Below are positions 44,178-54,453 of a DNA stretch of 64,000 nucleotides, piece after piece. Both the position numbers and the translations under genes were made by a program. The stretch is from Cupriavidus sp. U2 (lineage in GTDB: Bacteria > Pseudomonadota > Gammaproteobacteria > Burkholderiales > Burkholderiaceae), in the NCBI RefSeq assembly GCF_009663685.2, contig NZ_RCOG02000018.1, positions 1 through 64,000 of the forward strand, written 5' to 3'. Each line of letters opens with the position of its first letter. Position 1 is the first letter of the stretch. The notes beneath the pieces were generated by a model, which searched no databases, was not told the origin of the DNA, and was given only the letters and a program-made list of their open reading frames with translations.

Positions 44178-44225
44178 AAAGGGCCGGCGCGGTGCTGCAC
44201 TGCTGCAACTTCCGCGCCGGCCCTT
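44178..44225 (-). terminator. terminator of the petABC operon
   Basis: Long GC-rich stem AAGGGCCGGCGCGG/CCGCGCCGGCCCTT, ending in TTTCGTTTTG on the minus strand, about 60 bases after petC. Confidence 0.75.
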
Positions 44226-44286
44226 CCGGTGGCGAGTCCTGCGTTGTTACATATTCCGTTACAACCGCCGGCCCTCGCGCGCGGGC

Positions 44287-45030
44287 TTACTTCACGTCTT
44301 TCCAGTACGCGGCGTTCAGGCGCCAGGCGAACACGGTGAGCACGCCCAGGAACAGCAGCACCCAGACGCCCAGGCGCTTGCGGTGGCTCTGGGCCGGCTC
44401 GGCCATCCAGTTCAGGTAGTTCACCAGATCGGCCACGGCCTGGTCGTATTCCTGCGTGCTCATCTTGCCGGGGGTGATCTGCTCCCATCCTGCCAGCTTG
44501 TGCACCTTTTCGCCGTGTTCTTCCACCTCGGTGTACTTTGGCGCGCGCTGACCCTGCAGTTCCCATAGCACGTGCGGCATGCCCACGCTCGGGAAGACCA
44601 GGTTGTTCCAGCCCGTGGCGCGCGTGTCGTCGCGGTAGAAGGTGCGCAGGTAGGTGTAGAGCCAGTCGTTGCCGCGGGCACGGGCGATGACCGACAGGTC
44701 CGGCGGAATGGCGCCGAAGAAGGCCTTGGCATCCTTCGGCGGCATGGCGATCGTCATCGTTTCGCCAACCTTGTCGGCCGAGAACAGCAGGTTCTGGCGG
44801 ATCTGATCGTCCGTCAGGTCCAGGTCCTTGAGCCGGTTGTAGCGCATCATCGACGCGCCGTGGCAGTTCAGGCAGTAGTTGACGAACAGCTTGGCGCCAC
44901 GCTGCAGCGACGACACGTCGCTCGTGTCCAGCGGAGCCGGTTCCAGCGGATAACCGCCTTCTGAGGCCATCGCGGGCAGCGCGGCAAGGCATGCGCCGAC
45001 CAGTGCGAAGATCGAAAGCAACTTTTTCAT
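44287..45030 (-). CDS. petC: ubiquinol-cytochrome c reductase, cytochrome c1
   Basis: 247 residues. A signal peptide (LLSIFALVGACLAALPAMA) is followed by the haem motif CLNCH at residues 53-57 and the methionine-ligand region MTIAMPPKDAKAFFG. One C-terminal membrane helix (RLGVWVLLFLGVLTVFAWRL) anchors the protein on the periplasmic face. Cytochrome c1 passes electrons from the Rieske centre to cytochrome c. It is the last gene of petA-petB-petC, 37 bases after petB. Confidence 0.96.
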   Translation of the reverse strand: MKKLLSIFALVGACLAALPAMASEGGYPLEPAPLDTSDVSSLQRGAKLFVNYCLNCHGASMMRYNRLKDLDLTDDQIRQNLLFSADKVGETMTIAMPPKDAKAFFGAIPPDLSVIARARGNDWLYTYLRTFYRDDTRATGWNNLVFPSVGMPHVLWELQGQRAPKYTEVEEHGEKVHKLAGWEQITPGKMSTQEYDQAVADLVNYLNWMAEPAQSHRKRLGVWVLLFLGVLTVFAWRLNAAYWKDVK

Positions 45031-45067
45031 CTTGTGTCCTTGTCCTCTTGTAGGGTCGCGCAGCGTC

Positions 45068-46471
45068 TTAGTGCGGATGGAACGTGACGCGCTCCGGCAC
45101 CGGCTTGAACGTGCCGGCACGGCTCCACAGCGGCATGGTCAGGAAGAAGGCGAAGTACAGCAGCGTACCGAGCTGCGACACCTTCTCGCCCACCGGCGAC
45201 GGCGGTTGCACGCCGAGGTAGCCGAGGACCAGGAACACCACCACGAAGACGATCAGGATCGACTTGTGGAAAGCGGGACGATAGCGGATGGACTTGACCG
45301 GCGAGCAGTCGAGCCACGGCATGAAGAACAGCACGATGACCGAGCCGCCCATCACCAGCACGCCCCAGAACTTGGCGTCGATGAAATAGAAGCCGACGGC
45401 CAGCACCACCAGCACGGCGATCGAGCCGATGCGGATGCGTGCGTCCTTCGTGCGCAGGAACACCATGCCCAGCACGACCGCGAAGAACAGCCACAGGATC
45501 GGCAGGAAGTTCGACGTCGTGGCGCGCAGCATCGAGTAGAACGGCGTGAAGTACCACACCGGCGCGATGTGCGGCGGCGTCTTCAGCGGATCGGCCGGGA
45601 AGAAGTTGTTGGCTTCCAGGAAGTAGCCGCCGACTTCCGGAAAGAAGAAGATCACGGCCGAGAAAATGATCAGGAAGCCGGTCACGCCCAGCAGATCATG
45701 CACCGAGTAGTACGGGTGGAACGGGATACCGTCCAGCGGGATGCCGTTCTCGTCCTTCTTCGCCTTGATCTCCACGCCGTCCGGGTTGTTCGAACCCACT
45801 TCGTGCAGCGCGATGATGTGCGCCACCACCAGGCCCAGCAGCACCAGCGGCACGGCAATGACGTGGAACGAGAAGAAGCGGTTCAGCGTGGCATCGCTCA
45901 CCACGTAGTCGCCGCGGATGAACAGCGACAGGTCCTGGCCGATCACGGGGATCGCCGAGAACAGGTTCACGATCACCTGCGCGCCCCAGTACGACATCTG
46001 GCCCCACGGTAGCAGGTAGCCCATGAACGCTTCCGCCATCAGGCACAGGAAGATCAGGCAGCCGAAGATCCAGACCAGCTCGCGCGGCTTGCGGTACGAG
46101 CCGTACAGCAGCCCGCGGAACATGTGCAGGTACACCACGACGAAGAACGCCGAGGCGCCGGTGGAATGCATGTAGCGCACCAGCCAGCCCCACGGGACCT
46201 CGCGCATGATGAATTCCACGCTGGCGAACGCCACGGGGATGCCGGCCGCGTTCAGCGTGCCGTCCGGCTTGTAGTTCATCACCAGGAAGATGCCGGTGAC
46301 GATCTGGATGACCAGCACCAGCAGCGCCAGCGATCCGAAGAAGTACCAGAAGTTGAAGTTCTTCGGTGCGTAATACTTGGAGAGGTGGTCTTCCCAAAGC
46401 TGCGTCGCGGGGAAACGGGCGTCGATCCAGCCCAGCAGCCCGGTAGTCTTGACTTCTTTTTCGGCCGCCAT
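45068..46471 (-). CDS. petB: ubiquinol-cytochrome c reductase, cytochrome b
   Basis: 467 residues. The first four-helix bundle carries haem ligands, for example in GWLVRYMHSTGASAFFVVVYLHMFRGLLYGSYR and SFHVIAVPLVLLGLVVAHI (regions around residues 85-110 and 200-220). The quinol-site motif PEVGG replaces the usual PEWY-type at the Qo loop: FFFPEVGGYF. The C-terminal four helices follow. I chose the ATG at 46471; a GTG two codons earlier overlaps the petA stop (GTGA) and lies closer to AAGGAG, so it is also possible. Second gene of petABC. Confidence 0.94.
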   Translation of the reverse strand: MAAEKEVKTTGLLGWIDARFPATQLWEDHLSKYYAPKNFNFWYFFGSLALLVLVIQIVTGIFLVMNYKPDGTLNAAGIPVAFASVEFIMREVPWGWLVRYMHSTGASAFFVVVYLHMFRGLLYGSYRKPRELVWIFGCLIFLCLMAEAFMGYLLPWGQMSYWGAQVIVNLFSAIPVIGQDLSLFIRGDYVVSDATLNRFFSFHVIAVPLVLLGLVVAHIIALHEVGSNNPDGVEIKAKKDENGIPLDGIPFHPYYSVHDLLGVTGFLIIFSAVIFFFPEVGGYFLEANNFFPADPLKTPPHIAPVWYFTPFYSMLRATTSNFLPILWLFFAVVLGMVFLRTKDARIRIGSIAVLVVLAVGFYFIDAKFWGVLVMGGSVIVLFFMPWLDCSPVKSIRYRPAFHKSILIVFVVVFLVLGYLGVQPPSPVGEKVSQLGTLLYFAFFLTMPLWSRAGTFKPVPERVTFHPH

Positions 46472-46473
46472 GA

Positions 46474-47091
46474 TCACGCTTCTCCTTTCTCGTCCTTGCC
46501 GATCACGATCTTGGTGTCGGACAGGAACTGGTACGGGGGTACGTCAAGATTCTGCGGGGCAGGCTTGTTCTTGAACACGCGGCCTGCCAGATCGAAGGTG
46601 GAACCGTGGCAGGGGCACAGGAAGCCGGGGTCCGCGCCAAGCTGCGGGTTGGCGCCCGAGGCAAACGGGCCCGAGGGCGAACAGCCAAGATGGGAGCAGA
46701 TGCCGACCACGACCAGCAGGTCCTTGTGTTCGGCGCGCGAACGGGTCTCGTTCTTGCAATAGTCCGGCGTCTTCATGGTGAAGGGAACGTCCGAACCGGG
46801 GTCCGCTACCTCTGCGTCGGTCTTCTTGAGCGAGGCAAGCATTTCGGGGGTACGGCGCAGGATCCAGACCGGTTTGCCGCGCCATTCAACCGTCATCATT
46901 TCGCCGGGTTTCAGGCCGCCCACGTCGGCTTCGACGGGCGCCCCGGCGGCCTTGGCCTTTTCCGACGGTGCAAAGGTGCTGACGAACGGTACTGCTACTG
47001 CAACGCCTCCTACGCCGCCCGCGACTGATGTCGCGATCAACCAATTGCGGCGACCTTTGTCCACGTTCTTCACGTCTTGCTGGTCACTCAT
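46474..47091 (-). CDS. petA: ubiquinol-cytochrome c reductase, Rieske iron-sulfur subunit
   Basis: 205 residues. The N-terminus has a twin-arginine motif (KGRRNWLIATS) and a membrane helix, so this is a Tat-exported and membrane-anchored protein; tatABC lie about 5 kb away. The [2Fe-2S] ligands are in GICSHLGCSPSG and LCPCHGSTFDLAG. It transfers electrons from ubiquinol to cytochrome c1. First gene of the petABC operon, with a TATAAT box about 48 bases before the ATG. Confidence 0.97.
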   Translation of the reverse strand: MSDQQDVKNVDKGRRNWLIATSVAGGVGGVAVAVPFVSTFAPSEKAKAAGAPVEADVGGLKPGEMMTVEWRGKPVWILRRTPEMLASLKKTDAEVADPGSDVPFTMKTPDYCKNETRSRAEHKDLLVVVGICSHLGCSPSGPFASGANPQLGADPGFLCPCHGSTFDLAGRVFKNKPAPQNLDVPPYQFLSDTKIVIGKDEKGEA

Positions 47092-47138
47092 TCCAAACCC
47101 CAGGGGATGTCATCAATTGAATCCTGCGTCAACAAAAA

Positions 47139-47144
47139 ATTATA
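47139..47144 (-). promoter_or_regulatory. probable -10 box of petABC
   Basis: TATAAT on the minus strand in AGGTATAATTTTTTG, about 48 bases upstream of petA. The -35 is weak (ATCGTC at 17 bases). Confidence 0.5.
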
Positions 47145-47335
47145 CCTGAGGCACATCTGGCGACGATAGGCGAACTACTGATAGCCGTGGCGCCGATAAT
47201 CGTTCATGGGATCGGATGGGGAATCGCAGCGGAAAGCGTTCTATTGCGGCATCCAGACTTGCACTCGAGGTTGCGATGATGCAGGCTTTGTCAAATACAA
47301 ACGTTAATCTGGAACAACAAATTGGAGAAAAACCG

Positions 47336-47770
47336 ATGGGAATGATGAGCGAGTTCCGAACTTTCGCGATGCGCGGCAACGTGATCGACCTGGCTGTGGG
47401 TGTGATCATCGGCGCTGCGTTCGGGAAGATCGTCGATTCTGTCGTCAACGACCTGATCATGCCGCTGGTGGGCCGCATCGTGGGCAAGCTCGATTTTTCG
47501 AACATGTTCATCATGCTGGCCGAGCCGCCGCCGGGTGTGCCGCACACCCTCGATGCCTTGAAGAAGGCCGGCGTGCCGGTGTTCGCCTACGGCAATTTCC
47601 TGACCATTGTGGTCAACTTTGTCATCCTCGCGTTCATCATCTTCCTGATGGTCCGGGCGTTCAACAAGATGCGCGAGAAGGAGCAGGAAGCGCCGAAGCC
47701 GGCCGAAACGCCCGAGGACATCCAGCTGCTGCGCGAAATTCGCGACAGCCTGAAGGCCCCGCGCGCCTGA
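47336..47770 (+). CDS. mscL: large-conductance mechanosensitive channel
   Basis: 144 residues. The first helix and gate region read [29 protein letters not shown], and the second helix is [22 protein letters not shown] (given as regions, residues 8-36 and 85-107). The C-terminal helix [13 protein letters not shown] is conserved. MscL opens under membrane tension in osmotic downshock. The ATG at 47336 has GGAG seven bases upstream; an earlier in-frame ATG at 47276 lacks a ribosome site. Confidence 0.96.
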   Translation: MGMMSEFRTFAMRGNVIDLAVGVIIGAAFGKIVDSVVNDLIMPLVGRIVGKLDFSNMFIMLAEPPPGVPHTLDALKKAGVPVFAYGNFLTIVVNFVILAFIIFLMVRAFNKMREKEQEAPKPAETPEDIQLLREIRDSLKAPRA

Positions 47771-47822
47771 TCTCGCCCGGGCGCGCCTGATCTGGTCGGC
47801 TGAAAAGTCCGGGCCCGGCTGC

Positions 47823-48569
47823 TCAGACCGGGTTCGGAATATCGATAAAGGTGTGGCGCAGGTCGAAACGTTGCGCCAGATGTTCGCCCACGGCCCGGAT
47901 GCCATACCGCTCCGTGGCGTGGTGGCCGGCTGCGATATAGGCTACCCCGCTCTCTCGCGCCAGATGCGTGGTGGGCTCCGACACTTCCCCGCTCAGGTAA
48001 ACATCCACGCCCGCCGCGACCGCCGCTGCGAAATACCCCTGCGCGCCGCCGGTGCACCAACCCACGCTGCGAACCATCTGATCCGGATCGCCAAGGGTGA
48101 GCGGTTCGCGGTCGAGCACGCCGCCCACGTGGGCGGCGAAGGCGTGCAGCGGCATCGGCTGTGGCAACGTGCCCGTCCAGCCCAGTTGGTCGTCGCTGAA
48201 ACGACCGTTCGGTGCGATGCCCAGCTGCAGGCCCAGTTGCGCGTTGTTGCCCAGTTCCGCGTGATTATCCAGCGGCAGGTGGAAGGCCATCAGGTTGATG
48301 TCGGCCGCAAGGAGTTTCTTCAATCTCGCGTGTTTTTGACCGATGACACGTGCATCTTCGTTCTTCCAGAAGTAACCGTGATGCACCAGGATGGCGTCGG
48401 CGCCGGCCTCGATGGCAGCGTCGATCAGCGCCAGGCTGGCGGTGACGCCCGTCACGATGTGGGTGACTTCGGGGCGACCTTGCACTTGGAGCCCGTTCGG
48501 GCAATAGTCCTTGAAGCGGGAAACTTCCAGCAGGTCGTTCAAGTACAATTCCAGCTCTTTGGTTTTCAT
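47823..48569 (-). CDS. NIF3-like dinuclear metal centre protein (YbgI/DUF34)
   Basis: 248 residues, typical for the family. Metal-binding segments are [13 protein letters not shown] at the N-terminal half and [20 protein letters not shown] near the C-terminus; [20 protein letters not shown] is also conserved. The family has proposed GTP cyclohydrolase I type 2 annotations, but its true activity is unproven. Its start is only 20 bases from the divergent protease gene, so the two promoters must overlap or lie inside each other's coding region. Confidence 0.92.
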   Translation of the reverse strand: MKTKELELYLNDLLEVSRFKDYCPNGLQVQGRPEVTHIVTGVTASLALIDAAIEAGADAILVHHGYFWKNEDARVIGQKHARLKKLLAADINLMAFHLPLDNHAELGNNAQLGLQLGIAPNGRFSDDQLGWTGTLPQPMPLHAFAAHVGGVLDREPLTLGDPDQMVRSVGWCTGGAQGYFAAAVAAGVDVYLSGEVSEPTTHLARESGVAYIAAGHHATERYGIRAVGEHLAQRFDLRHTFIDIPNPV

Positions 48570-48589
48570 TTTCTGGTCAAAACTCCGAT

Positions 48590-49783
<1,194 letters not shown>

Positions 49784-49860
49784 TGGGTAGCAGGCGGTTT
49801 CGTAGGCGCCCTACGCCTAGCTGACGATCTGCCGGACCCTTAGCGTTACGGCTTCAAAGC

Positions 49861-49893
49861 AAAAGCCCCTGCCAGTGATGGCCGGGGCTTTTT
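49861..49893 (+). terminator. rho-independent terminator of the protease gene
   Basis: AAAAGCCCC pairs with GGGGCTTTT across a 14-base loop (which itself contains GGCC), followed by T5. It lies 77 bases after the stop codon. Confidence 0.85.
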
Positions 49894-50252
49894 GTATTCT
49901 GGCAGGTGTCCACCGCCGATGAACCGGCCTACGATCGATGTGAGCCGCGAGCCTACGAGGCGTGCCGACTGTCGCGGCGAGTGTGATCTCCTCTCGTGCC
50001 AGGTGTGCTGCGACAAGGGCGCAGGACAGGAACGCTACACGAGATCGAATTGCGCCGGGACCTTTCGTCCCGCCTTGATGCTGTACAGAGGCCCTCGGGA
50101 ACGAACAGCCGAGGCAACCGCCAGAACGCAGTTTGTCGATGGGGGGCGCCCCCGCGTCACGATATGGGCCCACCGCGCATCTCGCCTCGCCTGCCAGCGC
50201 ACCGATACAGGGAGCCGTGAACCGTGACGCGCAGAGCTACTCGCTCCGCCAA
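49894..50252. other. gap of about 360 bases with no recognisable gene
   Basis: Several short frames are open on both strands, but none has a ribosome site, a plausible composition or a recognisable domain. I see no tRNA-like fold. The stretch lies between two terminators. Confidence 0.5.
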
Positions 50253-50290
50253 AAACAAAACGCCGGCATCCTTTCGGATACCGGCGTTTT
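50253..50290 (-). terminator. rho-independent terminator of the porin gene
   Basis: On the minus strand AAAACGCCGGTATCC pairs with GGATGCCGGCGTTTT, followed by GTTTTTGG. It is 40 bases after the porin stop. Confidence 0.9.
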
Positions 50291-50330
50291 GATCAAGCCG
50301 AATCTGAAGCGGGCTTACACCCGCATCAAA

Positions 50331-51488
50331 TTAGAACTTGTGGCGAACACCAACCACAGCGCCGAACTGGTTGTACGAACCTTGGGTCGTACCGAAGCCC
50401 GAGCCACCTTGGTTGCCGGTTTGACCCGACGACACGCCCAGGTTCGAACCGTCCTTGTTCTTCGTGTACGACACGTTGAAGTAGGCGTCCGTACGCTTCG
50501 AGAAAGCGTAGTCCGTCGACACCACGAAGCTCCACGGATCAGCACCCGAATTGCGGAAGTCTTGGTAGTAAGCGGCGCCCGTCAGCGACAGAGCCGGGGT
50601 CAGCTGGTAACCAGCGCCCAGCCAGTACAGGTTCGACACGGTAGCGTTCGTGATCGTACCGTTGTTGGTGGTCACGCCACCCGGCAGGATCGCGCCCGAC
50701 AGAGCGTGAGCGTAACGGTAACCAGCGAACACCTTGGCCGGGCCAAAGGCGTACGTACCAGCCACCGAAGCGCGCTGGACCTTGGCGTTCGGGTTCGTAC
50801 CAGTGCCGGCCACCGGAGCGCCCAGGTTGGTTTCGTCGAAGATCGCGCCGATCGAGAACGGGCCGCCGTTGTAAATCAGGCTGGCGCTGTACTCACGACC
50901 GGTGTGGTAGTTACCCGGGATTTCTCCCGAAACGCCTTGGAAGGCATTGGCCGTGCCAACGGTATTGGCGCCGGTGCTGTACAGCAGCGAGCCGGTCAGG
51001 CCACCGAACGTGCCGGTGTACTTGATCGAGTTGTCAGCGCGGCTCGAGAAGCCAGCGTCTTGAGCGGTGATCGAGTAGTTCGTCGAGATGGCCATCGGAT
51101 CGAAGGCCAGACCGAAGTCATAGAACGGCGTCTGATGACGGCCCAGGCTCAGCGTACCGTACTGGCTTTGCAGACCCACGAAAGCTTGACGACCGAACAG
51201 ACGGCCACCTTGACCCGACGTGCCGGTGTCCAGGTTGAAACCGCTTTCCAGCACGAAGACGCCCTTCAGGCCACCGCCCAGGTCTTCCACGCCGCGCAGG
51301 CCCCAACGGCTGCCGGACATGTTGCCCGAGGTCAGGCGAACTACGTCGTGGCTACCGGTCACGCCCGGCTGGTGGTTAGCGTACTCAACGCCAGCGTCAA
51401 CCACACCGTACAGGGTCACGCTCGACTGGGCATAGGCACCGCCGGCGGCCAGAGCGGCAACGGCAGCTGCAAACAGTTTCATCTTCAT
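50331..51488 (-). CDS. Burkholderia-type general porin (OmpC-like)
   Basis: 385 residues. A signal peptide (LFAAAVAALAAGGAYAQ) is followed by SSVTLYGVVDAGVEYAN, the typical first strand of betaproteobacterial porins. The barrel includes GGLKGVFVLESGFN, LFGRQAFVGLQSQYGTLSLGRH, and ends VVGVRHKF with the C-terminal Phe needed for outer-membrane insertion. The codons strongly favour a few synonyms (for example ACC, GGT), as in highly expressed genes. It forms a trimeric diffusion channel. AAGGAAA precedes the ATG at 51488. It has its own promoter and terminator. Confidence 0.95.
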   Translation of the reverse strand: MKMKLFAAAVAALAAGGAYAQSSVTLYGVVDAGVEYANHQPGVTGSHDVVRLTSGNMSGSRWGLRGVEDLGGGLKGVFVLESGFNLDTGTSGQGGRLFGRQAFVGLQSQYGTLSLGRHQTPFYDFGLAFDPMAISTNYSITAQDAGFSSRADNSIKYTGTFGGLTGSLLYSTGANTVGTANAFQGVSGEIPGNYHTGREYSASLIYNGGPFSIGAIFDETNLGAPVAGTGTNPNAKVQRASVAGTYAFGPAKVFAGYRYAHALSGAILPGGVTTNNGTITNATVSNLYWLGAGYQLTPALSLTGAAYYQDFRNSGADPWSFVVSTDYAFSKRTDAYFNVSYTKNKDGSNLGVSSGQTGNQGGSGFGTTQGSYNQFGAVVGVRHKF

Positions 51489-51528
51489 ATCGACACTTTC
51501 CTTGTCAACTGATTGGGAAATCTTGGTT

Positions 51529-51544
51529 GCCCAAGTGCTTGGGC
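51529..51544 (-). promoter_or_regulatory. perfect hairpin in the porin mRNA leader
   Basis: GCCCAAGTGCTTGGGC (GCCCAAG/CTTGGGC with a two-base centre) lies about 40 bases before the porin start codon, inside the predicted 5' untranslated region. It could stabilise the message or be a target for sRNA or protein control. Confidence 0.5.
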
Positions 51545-51572
51545 GACGCATTAACCTTCACGTCTGCGTCGT

Positions 51573-51600
51573 ATTATGTGTCACCCCCCCAGCGCGTCAG
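51573..51600 (-). promoter_or_regulatory. porin promoter candidate
   Basis: On the minus strand CTGACG and CATAAT are separated by 16 bases, and the spacer contains a run of seven G. The predicted leader is about 80 bases long. Confidence 0.45.
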
Positions 51601-51742
51601 AAGTCTTTTTCGCCGTAAACACGGTTTACCGACGCTTCTTGTTGTGACGAAGCAACAGCAAACACGGGGGATTTCACCAATTTGGTGCAAAACGCAGCAT
51701 TCAGACTACCCGGATACAGCCCGTTAACAACTGTCGGGGAAC

Positions 51743-52543
51743 TCAGTCTGCCTGCGTTTCGCCTTCGGCAGCGGTACCAAGCGGCTGCCTTGTCACAAAA
51801 CGGGCCATCAACAGGCCCAGCTCGTACAGGGCTACCAGCGGAACGGCCAGCAACAGTTGTGACATCACATCAGGCGGCGTGACCACGGCGGCGATGATGA
51901 ATGCGCCAACAATCACGTACGGACGGATCTGCTTGAGTTTTTCCAGTTCCACCACGCCGAACTTCACCAGCACGATCACCACCACCGGCACCTCGAAGGT
52001 GATGCCGAATGCCAGGAAGGTCGTCATGGCAAAGCTCAGGTACTTGTCGATGTCGGTCGACATCTCGGCCCCGAGCGGCGCGTTGTAGTGCGCCATGAAG
52101 TGGAACACCGTCGGGAACACCAGAAAGTACGCGAAGGCCACACCGCACAGGAACAGCACGTAGCTGCTGCTCACCAGCGGCAGGATCAGCTTCTTCTCAT
52201 GCTGGTACAGTCCCGGCGCGACAAAGCGCCAGATCTGGTAGAGCACCCACGGCAGCGCGATCAGGAACGACACCAGCATCGTGACCTTCATCGGCACGAA
52301 AAATGAACCGGTGACATCGGTCACGATCATGCGGCCGTTCTTGGGGAGCGACCGCGTCAGCGGCGCCGAAAACAGGTTGAAGATTTCCGCCGCCCAGTAG
52401 ACCAGGCCAAGAAAGACGATGATGACCCCGGCCACCGCCTTCACCAGCCGCTCGCGCAGCTCGATCAGATGGGAAATGAAAGTCTCTTGCTGGGACTCGT
52501 CGCTGGGATCGTGGGAGTCGTTGGGGTCTTGGGTGCCCGCCAT
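51743..52543 (-). CDS. tatC: twin-arginine translocase subunit TatC
   Basis: 266 residues with six membrane helices. Conserved parts: HLIELRERLVKAV at the N-terminus, PLTRSLPKNGRMIVTDVTG, and FVAPGLYQHEKKLILPLV (signal-peptide binding). The acidic residue of the FGITFEVP loop is present. TatC recognises twin-arginine signals such as that of PetA. It ends the tatA-tatB-tatC cluster, with tatB ending two bases before its start. Confidence 0.97.
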   Translation of the reverse strand: MAGTQDPNDSHDPSDESQQETFISHLIELRERLVKAVAGVIIVFLGLVYWAAEIFNLFSAPLTRSLPKNGRMIVTDVTGSFFVPMKVTMLVSFLIALPWVLYQIWRFVAPGLYQHEKKLILPLVSSSYVLFLCGVAFAYFLVFPTVFHFMAHYNAPLGAEMSTDIDKYLSFAMTTFLAFGITFEVPVVVIVLVKFGVVELEKLKQIRPYVIVGAFIIAAVVTPPDVMSQLLLAVPLVALYELGLLMARFVTRQPLGTAAEGETQAD

Positions 52544-52545
52544 GC

Positions 52546-53064
52546 TTACTCGAAGAAGGAACGGTTACGGCCGCTGGCCGGGCGATGACGCTTGACGCGG
52601 GCAGCGCCGGACTGCACCCACACGCGCACGTTCTGCTGGCGCTTGAACCAGACCGGCCGCGCGCCCTGCTTGACGCGCCAGCTCTTGCGGCCGTTATGGG
52701 ATTTGTGCGCGCTGTCCCAGCTGGGCACATAGCCGGCACTGACGCCGCTGGCGTCGGACCCGCCCGTGCCGGAAGCCTCGACACCGCCCAGTGCCTCGTT
52801 CAGCGCCTGGGTGTGTTCGTTGACTTCCTTGTGGATGGTCTGCTCGACGTCGCGCGCGGCGTTCTCGAATTCCGTGCGCATCTTGCGCAGTTCCTCGAGT
52901 TCGACCTCGCGGCTGACCTCGGCCTTTACGTCATTGATATAGCGTTGTGCGCGACCGACCAGGGCGCCGACCGTGCGCGCCACCTTTGGCAGACGCTCGG
53001 GGCCGATCACGATCAGCGCCACGGCGCCGATCAGTGCCAGCTTGGAAATGCCGAGATCGATCAT
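52546..53064 (-). CDS. tatB: Sec-independent translocase subunit TatB
   Basis: 172 residues. A short N-terminal helix, MIDLGISKLALIGAVALIVIGPERLPKVAR (residues 1-30), ends in the conserved GPERLP hinge. An amphipathic helix (AQRYINDVKAEVSREVELEELRK) and a long, low-complexity basic tail follow. TatB forms the receptor complex with TatC. It lies between tatA and tatC with a two-base gap to tatC. Confidence 0.96.
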   Translation of the reverse strand: MIDLGISKLALIGAVALIVIGPERLPKVARTVGALVGRAQRYINDVKAEVSREVELEELRKMRTEFENAARDVEQTIHKEVNEHTQALNEALGGVEASGTGGSDASGVSAGYVPSWDSAHKSHNGRKSWRVKQGARPVWFKRQQNVRVWVQSGAARVKRHRPASGRNRSFFE

Positions 53065-53154
53065 GCGAAAACCGGAACTGAGACACAGGACAGGCGGGCC
53101 GCGCCGTGCGCGGCCGCCGGGAGGATGGCTGACAAGAAAAAACCGGCCGGCGGA

Positions 53155-53391
53155 TTATTCCTGGCGCTGCTTTTCCTTGGCTTCCACGTCGATCGTGGTG
53201 GCGTCGCGCAGTTCCTTGGCAGCAGCGGGCTTGGCGCCAGGTTCCTCGGCGTTGCCGTCCTTCATGCCATCCTTGAAGCCCTTCACCGCGCCACCCAGGT
53301 CCTGGCCGATATTGCGCAGCTTCTTGGTACCGAAGACGAGCATGACGATCACCAGCACGATCAGCCAGTGCCAAATGCTAAACGAACCCAT
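53155..53391 (-). CDS. tatA: twin-arginine translocase subunit TatA
   Basis: 78 residues. One N-terminal helix ([23 protein letters not shown], residues 3-25) with the conserved FGTKKL hinge, then the amphipathic [18 protein letters not shown]. TatA polymerises into the pore of the Tat pathway. First of tatABC. Confidence 0.97.
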   Translation of the reverse strand: MGSFSIWHWLIVLVIVMLVFGTKKLRNIGQDLGGAVKGFKDGMKDGNAEEPGAKPAAAKELRDATTIDVEAKEKQRQE

Positions 53392-53551
53392 TTCTTGCTC
53401 CTGATAAAGCCGCGGGCGTCGGAATATGATCGCCCGGCCCCGTAGTTCCGTCCTTCAAAGGCCGCGTCGGGGCGACGGTACCCGACGCAACATCTGGCCG
53501 GGACATCGCTGTCCCAGCCCCTTTTTCATGCCAGGCTTCCCGAACCTGCGT

Positions 53552-53908
53552 TCAGAACGCCGGTGACTTCCACTGGTCGCGCGGGCCGCCGAGTACGTGC
53601 AGATGGAGATGGAACACCTCCTGTCCGCCGTCCGTGCCGGTGTTGATCACCGTACGGAAGCCGTTGTTGCAGCCGGCAAGGCGTGCCAGTTCGGGCACCT
53701 TGAGCATTATTCTAGCAAGCACATCCGCATCGCCGGACCCGCAGTCAGCCAGCGAATCGACATGCGATTTCGGAATGACCAGAAAGTGTACCGGCGCCTT
53801 GGGATGGATATCGTGAAACGCCAGCAGATCGTCGTCCTCGTACAGCTTGCTGGACGGGATCTGACCGGCCACGATCTTGCAGAAAATGCAATTGTCCTGG
53901 GATTTCAT
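53552..53908 (-). CDS. histidine triad (HIT/Hint) nucleotide-binding protein
   Basis: 118 residues. The histidine triad is in EVFHLHLHVLGG, and the N-terminus NCIFCKIVAGQIPSSKLYED is typical of Hint proteins. They hydrolyse purine nucleoside phosphoramidates; the cellular role is loose. The ATG at 53908 fits the family start better than the ATG nine codons earlier. It lies between DUF4870 and tatA on the same strand, the usual Burkholderiaceae order. Confidence 0.95.
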   Translation of the reverse strand: MKSQDNCIFCKIVAGQIPSSKLYEDDDLLAFHDIHPKAPVHFLVIPKSHVDSLADCGSGDADVLARIMLKVPELARLAGCNNGFRTVINTGTDGGQEVFHLHLHVLGGPRDQWKSPAF

Positions 53909-53993
53909 GAAGTTCTTGTTGCAGCCTGTCAGCACATTGCACGAAATCGTGCCGTCCTGCTGCCACTTTTCTCGCGCTCTTGCCAGTCTGGCC

Positions 53994-54386
53994 TCAGAAC
54001 GACTCGCCCGGATACATCGGCCTGCGGTCGTTCAGGTACAGCCAGCCCTTGACGATACGATACAGTATCCACAGTGACAAAATGCAGAAAACGGCGATTG
54101 CCACCGGGAACAGCAACACCGTCACGAACATGATGCCGCCGGCCACGTACCAGACGATCGACCACCAGAACGTGCGGATCTGCCACGCAAAGTGCGAGGC
54201 ATACACGGTTCCCCGGGTGTCGTCGCGCTTTACGTAGTTGACGATGATCGCGATCAGCGCCGTAATGCCGCCCGTAAACCAGTGGATCGCATACAGCGCG
54301 TAAAGGATGTGCGTCAGCTTGCGCAATCCGTCGAGCTTGTCCGCATCAGCGGTTGTCGTCACCTGCGTGGTGTAGTCCGTCGCCAT
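53994..54386 (-). CDS. DUF4870-type small membrane protein
   Basis: 130 residues with three hydrophobic segments: LTHILYALYAIHWFTGGITALIAIIVNYV (residues 24-52), FWWSIVWYVAGGIMFVTVLLFPVAIAVFCI (71-100) and SLWILYRIVKGWLYL. Between them lies the conserved TVYASHFAWQIRTFW segment. This is the DUF4870/YtgP-unrelated small membrane family. The function is unknown. It sits between hisE and the HIT gene. Confidence 0.8.
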   Translation of the reverse strand: MATDYTTQVTTTADADKLDGLRKLTHILYALYAIHWFTGGITALIAIIVNYVKRDDTRGTVYASHFAWQIRTFWWSIVWYVAGGIMFVTVLLFPVAIAVFCILSLWILYRIVKGWLYLNDRRPMYPGESF

Positions 54387-54453
54387 CGTGCCCTCCAGCG
54401 TTGCACCGCGTTATGCCGTGTCCGGAACATCCCGGGCGGCCATAGGCTCAATG

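Noticed and set aside
49817-50173. Minus-strand frame of 118 codons in the gap after the protease gene
   Set aside because: It overlaps the terminator, has no ribosome site and no recognisable composition.
50133-51512. Plus-strand frame of 459 codons antisense to the porin
   Set aside because: A result of the strong codon bias of the porin gene; the translation is Arg/Val/Thr-rich without domains.
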